From contig NZ_WWCT01000023.1 of the NCBI RefSeq assembly GCF_009857605.1, positions 62,001-126,000 of the forward strand: a stretch of DNA of 64,000 nucleotides, written 5' to 3'. Origin of the DNA: Duganella levis. GTDB taxonomy: Bacteria > Pseudomonadota > Gammaproteobacteria > Burkholderiales > Burkholderiaceae_D. Below are positions 50,787 through 59,543 of this stretch, piece by piece. Within the stretch, counting starts at the first letter, position 1. Every line of letters starts with the position of its first letter. Both the position numbers and the translations under genes were made by a program. Under the pieces are notes generated by a model. The model was not told where the DNA came from. It worked only from the letters and a program-made list of their open reading frames with translations, and ran no database searches.

Positions 50787-53129
50787 ATGTTTTCACTCCT
50801 TGCAGTTTTCAAACGTCGTTGCGCTTCGCTACTCACCAGCCAGCATACGTTGATACCGAGCGCCTTCGTCCTTGGGCTGGCCCTGCTCGTCTATCTGTGG
50901 GCGTTGCACTTCACCCGCATCCAGAACGAGAAAAAACTGGCGCTCCAGGCGACCACGGAAAGCAGCCAGAATATCGCTACCATCGTCGCCACCAATCTGG
51001 AAGAGGTCCTGGGCAGGTCGTCCCTGTACGCGCGCATCACCAGCAGCGGCGACCAGTCCGCCAGCGTCGCAAGCCGGCACTTTAATCCCCAGCAGGTCGG
51101 CGATTCCGCCTACTTGCGGGCGGCGGTGTATGACCGCGACGGCAGACTGATTTACTCGTCGGCCCATCAGCGGAGCGAAGCAGAATTGCAGCCGCTGCTC
51201 GATCAGGCGCTGCGCGACGGCGCGCGCGCCGATCCATCACAAATCCTGATTGGCCATCCCCCAGTCGACGGCAACGGCGCCTGGCGGCTGCCGATTCTGG
51301 TGCCGCTCGGCGACGAGCGCAACGCCGGCTACTACGGCGCGATTCTCGACCTCGGTTACATCCTGTCCCGTTACCGCGAGGTCGAACTGGGCCAGGGCGG
51401 CAGCATCGAGCTGATCCATTCAGATGGTTTGCCGTTGGCCGTCCTGCGCGAAGGCGCCTTATCGGTCGACACGCGCTTGCCAGGCTCACACTCCAGGCTG
51501 CCCGGTGACATGGACGCCTTCACCTTCTCCAGCGGCCCGACCGATCTAGGCTATCTGTCCTCGGTGCACCGCCTGGCCCACTACCCGATCCAGGTCGCGG
51601 TCACGCAAAATTCCGCCGTGGTGCTGGGCAGGCTGGCGGCACAACACCAGGAGTATCTGGTGCGCTCGCTGGTCTTCTCGGCGGTGGTCATCCTGGTCAT
51701 CCTGATTGTCGTGTTCAGCCTGCGGCATCAGCATCGCCTGCATCAGGCGGTTGCCGATTCCGAGCAGGAAAAAAAGAAACTGATCGACCTGCTGGAGCAG
51801 GAAAAGATCCGCGCACTCGCCTTGGCCTCGCACGATTACCTGACGGGCATTCCGAACCGCCGGCAATTCCAGCAACTGGCTGCATCCGAGCTCAAACGCG
51901 CCCGCCGCAGCAGGAATTTGTACGCACTGCTGTTCTTCGATCTCGATCGCTTCAAGCTGGTCAATGACAATCTCGGCCATGCGGTCGGCGATCTGCTGTT
52001 GAAGGCGGTTGCCGGGCGGCTTCAGGCATCGGTCCGCAATTACGACCTGGTCGCCCGCCTGGGCGGCGATGAATTTGTCGTCCTGCTGTCCGAAATCCCT
52101 TCCGAAGAGTTTGTCAGCCAGCTGGCGACCAACCTGGTGCAGGAACTGTCGAAAACCTATCTGAACCTTGATGGACACAACGTCGACACCAGTCCCAGCG
52201 TCGGCATTGCGCTATACCCGCGCGACGGCCAGACCGTGGATTCACTATTGCTCCATGCCGATCATGCCATGTACAGCGCCAAGGCCAAGGGCCGTGGCGT
52301 GTTCCGCTTTTACGATGCATCGCTGAACGCGTCGAGCGCGCGCCGCTCGGAACTGACCTCGCGCTTCAAGTCCGCCATGCACGAGAATGAATTCTGCCTG
52401 CACTTCCAGCCCAAAGTGGCGCTCGACGACTTCGCCGTGGTCGGCCTGGAAGCGCTGATACGCTGGGACCACCCGGAGCATGGCCTGATCTTCCCCGGCG
52501 ACTTTATTCCCCTCGCCGAAGAACAGAACTACATCATCGCGCTGGGACGCTGGGTCATCGACGCGGTCTGCCGCCAGATCGCGCAGTGGCAGGCGGACCA
52601 CGTGCCGCTGGTGCCGGTGGCGATCAACGTCTCTGCGCACCAGCTGCGCGACAACCGCCTCCCCGAGGATGTGATCGCCTCGCTGGCGCGGCATGCCGTC
52701 AGTCCCGAATGGATCGAGATCGAAATCACCGAGACCAGCCTGATCGAGGACACCCAGCTGGCGCGGCGTAATCTCGAATCGCTGGCCGGCATGGGCATCA
52801 AGATCGCACTGGACGATTATGGCACCGGCTTTTCCGGCCTGAGCATGCTGAAGCAACTACCGATCAACGCCGTCAAGGTGGACCGCTCGTTCATCCGCGA
52901 CATCCGCAACGACACCGACGACGCGGTCATCGTCGCCTCGACCATCTCGCTGGCCCACAACCTCGGGCTGATCGTGGTGGCCGAAGGCGTGGAGAGCAAG
53001 GACCAGCTGCTGCACCTGAAGGCGGCCGGCTGCGACCAGGTGCAAGGCTTCTTCCTGCAACGTCCGGTGTCCGCGCAGGACATCGCGCCGCTGCTGCGCA
53101 AACGCCACTACACCTTTCCTTCGACATGA
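50787..53129 (+). CDS. GGDEF-EAL cyclic-di-GMP enzyme with periplasmic sensor region
   Basis: A 780-residue membrane protein. One N-terminal helix (about 20-42) is followed by a periplasmic dCache-like sensor at about 45-280 and a second helix at about 290-312. A short coiled coil precedes GGDEF (RLGGDEFVVLL, about 428, intact) and EAL (EALIRWDHPEHG at about 554; DDYGTGFSGLSMLKQLP; the C-terminal GVESKDQLL). Both active-site signatures are intact, so it may synthesise and/or break c-di-GMP. No good ribosome site precedes ATG 50787. Its TGA overlaps the ATG of the PhnD-like binding protein, which likely feeds a ligand signal to its sensor. Confidence 0.92.
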   Translation: MFSLLAVFKRRCASLLTSQHTLIPSAFVLGLALLVYLWALHFTRIQNEKKLALQATTESSQNIATIVATNLEEVLGRSSLYARITSSGDQSASVASRHFNPQQVGDSAYLRAAVYDRDGRLIYSSAHQRSEAELQPLLDQALRDGARADPSQILIGHPPVDGNGAWRLPILVPLGDERNAGYYGAILDLGYILSRYREVELGQGGSIELIHSDGLPLAVLREGALSVDTRLPGSHSRLPGDMDAFTFSSGPTDLGYLSSVHRLAHYPIQVAVTQNSAVVLGRLAAQHQEYLVRSLVFSAVVILVILIVVFSLRHQHRLHQAVADSEQEKKKLIDLLEQEKIRALALASHDYLTGIPNRRQFQQLAASELKRARRSRNLYALLFFDLDRFKLVNDNLGHAVGDLLLKAVAGRLQASVRNYDLVARLGGDEFVVLLSEIPSEEFVSQLATNLVQELSKTYLNLDGHNVDTSPSVGIALYPRDGQTVDSLLLHADHAMYSAKAKGRGVFRFYDASLNASSARRSELTSRFKSAMHENEFCLHFQPKVALDDFAVVGLEALIRWDHPEHGLIFPGDFIPLAEEQNYIIALGRWVIDAVCRQIAQWQADHVPLVPVAINVSAHQLRDNRLPEDVIASLARHAVSPEWIEIEITETSLIEDTQLARRNLESLAGMGIKIALDDYGTGFSGLSMLKQLPINAVKVDRSFIRDIRNDTDDAVIVASTISLAHNLGLIVVAEGVESKDQLLHLKAAGCDQVQGFFLQRPVSAQDIAPLLRKRHYTFPST

Positions 53130-54007
53130 CCATCTTTCGCCCATACCGCGCGTTCGCGCCCCTGCTCTTGCTTGCCTGGCTGGGACTGCACACCGCCGCC
53201 GCCCTCGGCGCCGAATGCGAAAATCCCGCCATGCTGCGCATGTCGATCATCCCGTCAGGCGACCTCAAGAAGGACATGCTTGCCCATCAGCCGCTGCTAC
53301 AGGGACTGCGCGCGGCGCTCGGCATTCCGGTCGAGATTTACGCCCCGCCTTCGTACGGCGCGGTGGTGGAGGGATTGCTGTCCGGCGCCATCCAGCTGGC
53401 CCGCATGGGACCGGCCAGCTATGTCGCGGCCAGGAAAGCCGATCCGCAACTCACGCCGTTCGCCAGCTTCGAGCACAAGGCCAACGCCTACCAGCCAGCC
53501 GGCGCCTTCTACTACTCGCTGCTGATCGTGCGGGCCGACAGCGGCATCGCCAATATCGCGGCGACGCACGGCAAGCGCCTGGCGCTGGTCGATCCGCAAA
53601 GCACCTCGGGCGCGCTGATTCCCAAACACGTTTTCGCCAAACAGCTTGGACAGCCGCTGGAATCCTACTTCGGGCAGATCGGCTACACGGGCAGCCATGT
53701 GCAGTCCATCAACCGCGTGCTGGACGGCCGGGCCGACGCCGCCTTTGTCGCCAGCGTCAACCTGGCAGCGGTCCTCGCCGATCCGGCCGCCATGCAAAAA
53801 GTGCGCGTGATATGGCGCTCGCAGGCTTTTCCCCTCGATCCATTCGTGTACCGGGGCCAGCTGTGCGAGGGGCTGAAGAAAAAGATCCGTGACGTCTTCC
53901 TGAAAAACGATGGCGCGCGCCGCGCCGCCGTGCTGGAAAACATTGATGGCGTGCGATTCGTGCCGATCTCCGACCAGGACTATCAGCCGGTTCGCGATAT
54001 CTACTGA
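53126..54007 (+). CDS. PhnD-like periplasmic substrate-binding protein
   Basis: A 293-residue exported protein. The signal peptide (about 1-28) ends near ALGA. It matches the phosphate/phosphite/phosphonate-binding (PhnD/transferrin-type) family: LRMSIIPSGDLKKDM, GAIQLARMGPASYV, LVDPQSTSGALIPKHVF, and INRVLDGRADAAFVASVN. No ABC permease or ATPase gene is nearby. The ATGA overlap with the c-di-GMP gene suggests it is a sensor protein rather than an uptake component. The ligand is unknown. Confidence 0.87.
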   Translation: MTIFRPYRAFAPLLLLAWLGLHTAAALGAECENPAMLRMSIIPSGDLKKDMLAHQPLLQGLRAALGIPVEIYAPPSYGAVVEGLLSGAIQLARMGPASYVAARKADPQLTPFASFEHKANAYQPAGAFYYSLLIVRADSGIANIAATHGKRLALVDPQSTSGALIPKHVFAKQLGQPLESYFGQIGYTGSHVQSINRVLDGRADAAFVASVNLAAVLADPAAMQKVRVIWRSQAFPLDPFVYRGQLCEGLKKKIRDVFLKNDGARRAAVLENIDGVRFVPISDQDYQPVRDIY

Positions 54008-54047
54008 GTCGCGGCGACGGGCTTGCTGACGACCGGTTCAGCAGCCC

Positions 54048-54290
54048 TCAGGGGAAGGTCAGGTCCATGCCGAGCATCCTGACCACGACGAAGGTGAGCA
54101 GCCCCAGGCCCAGCAGCGATACCACGAAGATGGCGGCCACCTTGGCGCCCGCGCGAAGCACCGCGCGCGCCTCCTGCTTGCGCCCCTTCTTGCCTTGGTC
54201 GTAATGCCACTTGATGGCGTAGAACATGCCTGTGCACAGCACGAGAAGCTTGAATATAACGAAGACTATCGGAATCCAGTCCATTTGCAT
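54048..54290 (-). CDS. Small two-TM membrane protein of unknown function
   Basis: An 80-residue protein with hydrophobic helices at about 5-25 and 50-72, separated by a strongly basic loop (KWHYDQGKKGRKQEARAVLR). No family is recognised. It converges on the PhnD-like gene and is divergent from the MocR gene. The length and hydrophobic pattern suggest a real small membrane protein, but support is limited. Confidence 0.55.
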   Translation of the reverse strand: MQMDWIPIVFVIFKLLVLCTGMFYAIKWHYDQGKKGRKQEARAVLRAGAKVAAIFVVSLLGLGLLTFVVVRMLGMDLTFP

Positions 54291-54396
54291 CTACCTATGA
54301 AAGAGGAGAAAACGTCCACAATCGCCATGCAAATATGGTGTTGCTTCAGCTTATAAAGCATACTACTTAAAAGCAATTTCCATACATCGAGACAAA

Positions 54397-55797
54397 ATGT
54401 CCCAGTTGCAAACCGTACAAGATGACAATGTGCCGATCTGGCTGCCGCGCCTGGCCGCGCAGGGCGGGCCGCGTTTTTTGCAGATTGCGGATGCATTGCA
54501 GGCGGCAGTGGCCGACGGATCGCTGAAACCAGGCCACCGGCTACCGCCGCAGCGCCAGCTGGCAGCACAGCTGGAGGTTGACCTGACGACGATCACGCGC
54601 GCCTACGACGAAGCCCGGCGCCGCAACTTGCTGGAAGGCCGCGGCGCGCGCGGCACCTATGTCGCGGCGCCGAAAGTCGAATTGACCGCGATCATCGACC
54701 TGAGCATGAATACCCCGCCGCCGCCGGATGGCGTGGACTTCGACGACCTGCTGAAACAAGGTTTGTCCCAGGTCCTGATGAGGGCCGACAGCGAATTGCT
54801 GATGACTTACCACCTGGCCGGCGGCAGCGATTCCGACCGCAAGGCCGGCGCCCAATGGCTGGAACCGATGTTTGGAGCGCTGGACTCCCGCCAGGTGATC
54901 GTCTGTCCGGGTGCGCAAGCGGCGATCGCCGCAGCGATCCTGGCGCTGACGCAGCCGGGCGATGCAATCCTGGCCGAGCCGACGACTTATCCCGGCTTGC
55001 GCACCGCTGCGATCCAGTTCGGCCGGCGCCTGATTGCGGTGCCGGCCGACCAGCACGGGATGCTGCCCGAGATGCTTGAGGCCGCGTGCCGCCAGCACCA
55101 GCCTGGACTGGTCTTCCTCAATCCGACATTGCAGAACCCGACCGCCCTCACCATGCCGCAACGCCGGCGCCAGGAACTGGCCGCCATCGCCACGCGCTGT
55201 AATGTACGCATCGTCGAAGACGATCCCTACTGGCTGCTGGCCGACGCCCCGCCGCCACCGATTGCCAGATTTGCCCCGGAACAGGTGTACTACATTTCCA
55301 CCCTGTCGAAATGCCTGACGCCCGGCTTGCGGGTCGCCTTCGTGCTGATCCGCGATCCGCACGAACGCGGACGTTTCCTGGCCGCGCTCAGGTCATTTGC
55401 GCTGATGGTCGCGCCGCTGACGGCGGCACTGGCCACGCAGTGGATACTCGACGGCTCCGCTGGCGGATTGATGGAGGGCATACGCAACGAGGCGCGCCTG
55501 CGCCACCGGATGGCGCGCGATATTCTGGCCGGGCGCTACAGCGGCGCCGGCGACGGCCTGCATGTCTGGCTCGAATTGCCGGCGTATTGGAACTCCTCGC
55601 AGCTGGCGCATGCGGCCGACCGCGAGGGCATCGCCGTCACCCCGGCCGAAGCATTCGCCACCGGCAGCGCATCCGTGAATGCCATCCGGATTTCCCTGGG
55701 CAGCATCAAGGACCGGGGACGCCTGCAGGCAGGACTTCAACGGCTGTCTCAGCTTCTGGCGCGGCGACCCGAGGCATTCAGCAATGCCGTGGTTTAA
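54397..55797 (+). CDS. MocR-type (GntR-aminotransferase) transcriptional regulator
   Basis: A 466-residue fusion of an N-terminal GntR winged helix (about 20-90: GSLKPGHRLPPQRQLAAQLEVDLTTITRAYDEARR) and a fold-type I aminotransferase domain (about 105-460). The PLP-binding lysine is in YYISTLSKCLTPGLRVAF; other family residues are IVCPGAQAAIAAAI and NPTLQNPTAL. MocR proteins sense PLP or an amino-acid aldimine and control vitamin B6, amino-acid or GABA genes. No obvious target is adjacent. Confidence 0.92.
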   Translation: MSQLQTVQDDNVPIWLPRLAAQGGPRFLQIADALQAAVADGSLKPGHRLPPQRQLAAQLEVDLTTITRAYDEARRRNLLEGRGARGTYVAAPKVELTAIIDLSMNTPPPPDGVDFDDLLKQGLSQVLMRADSELLMTYHLAGGSDSDRKAGAQWLEPMFGALDSRQVIVCPGAQAAIAAAILALTQPGDAILAEPTTYPGLRTAAIQFGRRLIAVPADQHGMLPEMLEAACRQHQPGLVFLNPTLQNPTALTMPQRRRQELAAIATRCNVRIVEDDPYWLLADAPPPPIARFAPEQVYYISTLSKCLTPGLRVAFVLIRDPHERGRFLAALRSFALMVAPLTAALATQWILDGSAGGLMEGIRNEARLRHRMARDILAGRYSGAGDGLHVWLELPAYWNSSQLAHAADREGIAVTPAEAFATGSASVNAIRISLGSIKDRGRLQAGLQRLSQLLARRPEAFSNAVV

Positions 55798-55906
55798 CTG
55801 TCCCGGGGCGGCGATAGTGCTCACGGGACGCTGGTCAGGGTCTTCCTTGCCGGATTCATCTCCCACAGAGATATATCACATCAAAACAAGCAATTTGCAA
55901 CATATG

Positions 55907-55922
55907 TATCGACCGGTCAATA
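55907..55922. promoter_or_regulatory. TetR-type operator upstream of the MBL-fold hydrolase gene
   Basis: The element TATCGACCGGTCAATA contains the perfect 8-mer GACCGGTC flanked by matching TAT/ATA. This resembles operators of NemR/AcrR-type TetR repressors, which contain GACC-GGTC half-sites. It ends 37 bases before the GTG start. No TetR gene is in the window, so the regulator would act from elsewhere. Confidence 0.5.
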
Positions 55923-55958
55923 TGTACTCCTATTGTCGAAACCAATTAGGAGTTTATA

Positions 55959-56939
55959 GTGTCTTTACCGTCTTATATTGTCAGCCTCACGCGGAGCGTT
56001 TTGCTCTCCCTATCCGTTGCAGTCGTTGCGGCGAGTCCCTCGATTTCTTTCGCAGCGGCTCCCTTGATAAAGACTCAGGCGCCCGGCTACTTCCGGATGA
56101 TGCTCGGTACGTTCGAGATCACTGCCGTTAGCGATGGAACGCTAGATTTACCCGTTGACACCTTGCTGTCAGCAAATGCCAAACAAACCCGGGCGCAACT
56201 CGCGAAGTCCTACCTCGGTGTTCCGCTTGAAACGTCATTCAATGCATATTTGATCAACACCGGCAGCAAATTGGTGCTGATCGATACCGGCGGCGGCTTG
56301 CTGTTTGGCGATCAGCTGGGCAAGCTGATTAAGAATATTGAAGCCGCTGGTTACAAAGCAAGCCAGATCGACGACGTCTTGCTTACCCACCTGCACTCGG
56401 ATCATGTCGGCGGACTACTCCTTGACGGCGCGATCGCATTTCCTAACGCTACGGTTCACGCTAACCGCCGCGAATCGGATTATTGGCTTTCGACTGAGCG
56501 AATGAAAACGGCATCAGCAAACTCAATGGAATTTTTCAAGGCCGCGATGTCCACATTGGGACCCTATATCCAGGCAGGAAAATATCAGCCGTTTGACGCC
56601 GACACTATGATCGTGCCAGGCGTGATGGCGCATGCGGCGTATGGGCACACTGCAGGTAGTACGGTTTACACCGTGGAAAGCAAGGGCCAGGAACTTAATC
56701 TTATAGGTGACCTGATCCATGTTGGCCCCGTGCAGTTCGAAAAACCCGAAGTTACCATCGAATTTGATGTCGATCGAAGCGCCGCGAAAGCAACTCGGCT
56801 TACCGTGTTCTCGCAAATTGCGAAGTCCGGTCAATTGATGGGAGGAAGCCATCTGCCATTTCCTGGCTTAGGCCGTCTCAAGGCGACAAGCAAGGGATAC
56901 CAGTGGCTGCCCGTGGACTACACGACGCATCTTAACTAA
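55959..56939 (+). CDS. Secreted MBL-fold hydrolase (lactonase-like)
   Basis: A 326-residue exported zinc hydrolase. The signal peptide ends near ISFAAA (about 33). The metal motif is LTHLHSDHVGGL (HxHxDH), with a later His in AYGHTAGST and an Asp in IGDLIHVGP. The layout follows AHL-lactonase/AttM-like or quorum-quenching MBL proteins, although other esterase-type members are possible. GTG 55959 with AGGAG six bases upstream is the start. It is visibly less GC-rich than its neighbours, which suggests recent acquisition. A TetR-type operator sits just upstream. Confidence 0.85.
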   Translation: MSLPSYIVSLTRSVLLSLSVAVVAASPSISFAAAPLIKTQAPGYFRMMLGTFEITAVSDGTLDLPVDTLLSANAKQTRAQLAKSYLGVPLETSFNAYLINTGSKLVLIDTGGGLLFGDQLGKLIKNIEAAGYKASQIDDVLLTHLHSDHVGGLLLDGAIAFPNATVHANRRESDYWLSTERMKTASANSMEFFKAAMSTLGPYIQAGKYQPFDADTMIVPGVMAHAAYGHTAGSTVYTVESKGQELNLIGDLIHVGPVQFEKPEVTIEFDVDRSAAKATRLTVFSQIAKSGQLMGGSHLPFPGLGRLKATSKGYQWLPVDYTTHLN

Positions 56940-57142
56940 ACCGGATTTCGGCTGTATTCCGACCACACTGCCAAGGAATACGTTCATTGAACGCGCGATG
57001 CGCAGCCATCGACGGCGGCATTAGCCAATGCCCTCTCAAAGTGCGGTTTCACCGCCGTCGCAATCGTTGATTTATTTAGCCGTCGAGCACACTCGGCGTG
57101 ACGGCAGTGGAACGCATGGGGGGATTCAAACACAGGAAACAC

Positions 57143-58462
57143 ATGATCATCAATTTGCACCAAGTAAGACGGGTGGCTGCCGTGGGCATCGCCTTGTCCA
57201 CCCTGCTCCCGCAGATTAGCCCTGCTGCTGCCACCAGCCAGTACCTGTTGGGTGACTGGAACGATCACCGTAGCCGCCTGGCCGAAGGGGGCGTCACATT
57301 CAACCTCGCCTACAGCTCGGAGATCGCCCACAACACGTCGGGCGGCTCCGACAACCTGACCCGTTACAGCGACCAGTGGTTGCTGGGCACGGAGCTGGAC
57401 CTGCAAAAACTATGGGGTTGGAACGGCGCCAAACTGAATCTCGCCATCATCGACCGCAATGGCAAAAACCTCAGCACCGACGCGAATCTCGGGACCTTCC
57501 AGCAAGTGCAGGAAGTCTACGGCCGCGGCCAGACTTGGCGCTTGACCAATTTGTTCGTCGCGCAGTCGGTACTAGGCGGCCGTTTGAACCTGAAAGCGGG
57601 ACGCATGGACATCGGCACCGATTTCGCGGCGTTCACTTGCGAATTCCAGAACCTGACATTCTGTGGTTCCCAGCCGGGCCACCTGGTTGGCCGTTACTGG
57701 TCCAACCGGCCAGTCAGCGTCTGGGCCTTCGTCGCCAAGATCAACACGACGCAGGAAACATACGTCCAGCTGGGCATTTACCAGGTCAACCCGAACTACG
57801 TCGATGACCGCTACAACGTCCATAAGGGCCTGTTTCCAAACTTCCCGCGTGGCACCACCGGTGCGCTGATTCCGCTGGAATTCGGTTTCACGCCGGCGAG
57901 CGCGGGCATGCTGCGCGGCTTGCGGGGCAGCTATAAAGTCGGCGCCTGGTACAACACCTCCGACAGCGCCGACCTGCTCCTCAATGCCAACCACCAACCC
58001 CTGGGTATCACCAGCGCGGGCGCATTGCAGCGTGACGGCGCATACGGCGGCTACATCGCCTTCCAGCAGCAGCTCACCGGCACCGCCGGCGGCTTCGGCG
58101 CGACCGTGTTTTTGAACGCCGCCCAGGCCGACAAGTTGACCGCAGCAACCGACAGGCAAGTAGCAATGGGGCTGCAATACAGGGGCGCCTTCGACCGTCC
58201 AGCCGACGTGATCGGCGTGGCGCTGGGCGCCACCCACGGCAACCGCCGCCGCGCCGAGGCGCAGCGCTTCGCGAATGCGCTCAACCCAGGCGCCGCGACG
58301 GTGGTCAACGACGGCTACGAGACGGTTGGCGAGGTGTACTACGGCTGGTCGCCAATGCGCGCGATCGTCATCCGTCCCAACCTTCAGTACGTCGTCCATC
58401 CGGGCGGCACGGGCCACGACAACGCGCTCGTCATCGGGCTGAAGACATCGATATCGTTCTGA
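57143..58462 (+). CDS. OprB-family carbohydrate-selective porin
   Basis: A 439-residue outer-membrane protein. The signal peptide (about 1-30) ends near AAAT. The mature protein matches OprB/CarO-type porins: YLLGDWNDHRSRLAEGGV at the start, repeated beta-strands, KAGRMDIGTDFA in the middle, and the terminal strand ending in the aromatic SF. Such porins allow glucose and other sugars through the outer membrane. ATG 57143 has AGGAAA upstream. It is divergent in function from its neighbours and likely controlled with sugar-uptake genes outside the window. Confidence 0.9.
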   Translation: MIINLHQVRRVAAVGIALSTLLPQISPAAATSQYLLGDWNDHRSRLAEGGVTFNLAYSSEIAHNTSGGSDNLTRYSDQWLLGTELDLQKLWGWNGAKLNLAIIDRNGKNLSTDANLGTFQQVQEVYGRGQTWRLTNLFVAQSVLGGRLNLKAGRMDIGTDFAAFTCEFQNLTFCGSQPGHLVGRYWSNRPVSVWAFVAKINTTQETYVQLGIYQVNPNYVDDRYNVHKGLFPNFPRGTTGALIPLEFGFTPASAGMLRGLRGSYKVGAWYNTSDSADLLLNANHQPLGITSAGALQRDGAYGGYIAFQQQLTGTAGGFGATVFLNAAQADKLTAATDRQVAMGLQYRGAFDRPADVIGVALGATHGNRRRAEAQRFANALNPGAATVVNDGYETVGEVYYGWSPMRAIVIRPNLQYVVHPGGTGHDNALVIGLKTSISF

Positions 58463-58493
58463 TCCCATATGCTGGCTGCCGGGCGGCATGGAC

Positions 58494-59417
58494 TCATGGC
58501 ATAAATCCTGAGTTCTCTTTTGCTGCCAATGCCTGCAGCATCTCAATAACCGCCCGAACTTTGGGCTGCAGATAGTGGGATTGAGGCCAGACCACATGAA
58601 TGGGCATCTCTCCGCCTGCGAAATCTTCCAGCAGCGGTACCAGCGTTCCCCGGTTCAGGTCCTCACTCACTAGCCAAGTCGGCATCTGCATGATGCCGCA
58701 GCCCTCGCGGCCAGCGGCAAGCATGGCCTCGCCGTCGCTAAACTCATGGCGCGCATTGATTTCCTGATGGATGACACGGCCTTCCGGCGTGCGCAGGAGC
58801 CAAGTCTGCCTGGTGTGCCGGCGCGAGCCGATTATGCAATCCCGCTGTCGTAGTTCTTCTGGGTTTTGGATGGCGCCATAGCGTTTCAGATAGGCCGGCG
58901 AGGCGCAGATAAGCAGGCGCTGGGTACCGAGTCGTTTTGCCACCAAATTTGCGTCATCCCCAAGCTCTCCGATTCTGACCGACAGGTCATAGCCTTCCTG
59001 GACCAAGTCAAGCGTACGCTCGGTAAATGAGACCGTCAGGTCAAGCCTGTCGAAGCGGGCGGCCATCTCCAGCAGCCCGGACAAAACGTGCCGGCGGCCG
59101 AACGCGCCTGGCAGCCCGACATTGATCCTGCCTTGCGGTATCCAGTCTTGTGGCGCAAGGCAGGTCTCGGCAGCGTCAAGTTCATCTATCGCGCGCGTGC
59201 ACGCGCCCAAGTAAGACTCTCCCTCCGGCGTCAGCGTGATTTTCCGTGTAGTCCGGTGCAGCAATTTCAAACCAACACGCGCTTCGAGCCTGGTTACGCT
59301 CTTTGCCACAGCGGAGGGCGTCAGACCAAGAGTGTGCGCTGCCGCAGTAAAACTGCCTGCGGCGGCTGCGGCCACGAACGCGTCAATCCCGGCAAATCGG
59401 TCGCCAAGTGGCTTCAT
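58494..59417 (-). CDS. LysR-family transcriptional regulator
   Basis: A 307-residue regulator. N-terminal HTH: IDAFVAAAAAGSFTAAAHTLGLTPSAVAKSVTRLEARVG. The effector domain has FTERTLDLVQEGYDLSVRIG, typical of the DsdC/PA-type group with one-component inducers. GGAGG lies five bases before ATG 59417. It is divergent from the old yellow enzyme gene by 126 bases, so it probably controls that operon. Confidence 0.92.
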   Translation of the reverse strand: MKPLGDRFAGIDAFVAAAAAGSFTAAAHTLGLTPSAVAKSVTRLEARVGLKLLHRTTRKITLTPEGESYLGACTRAIDELDAAETCLAPQDWIPQGRINVGLPGAFGRRHVLSGLLEMAARFDRLDLTVSFTERTLDLVQEGYDLSVRIGELGDDANLVAKRLGTQRLLICASPAYLKRYGAIQNPEELRQRDCIIGSRRHTRQTWLLRTPEGRVIHQEINARHEFSDGEAMLAAGREGCGIMQMPTWLVSEDLNRGTLVPLLEDFAGGEMPIHVVWPQSHYLQPKVRAVIEMLQALAAKENSGFMP

Positions 59418-59543
59418 TTTTTCCTCCAATTCTCAAATGTTTGGAATTTAAGCGTAATTATATTTCATAGAAACCAGAATAAAATCGGCTGCATCGATTG
59501 GAAAGGAAATGTCCTGTTCCAAGCCCATTTGAATAAGGAAATT

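Noticed and set aside
57008..57060. 9-bp inverted repeat (CGACGGCGG/CCGCCGTCG) with a 33-base loop before the OprB gene
   Set aside because: The loop is long, there is no T-run or known motif, and GC-rich repeats of this size arise by chance.
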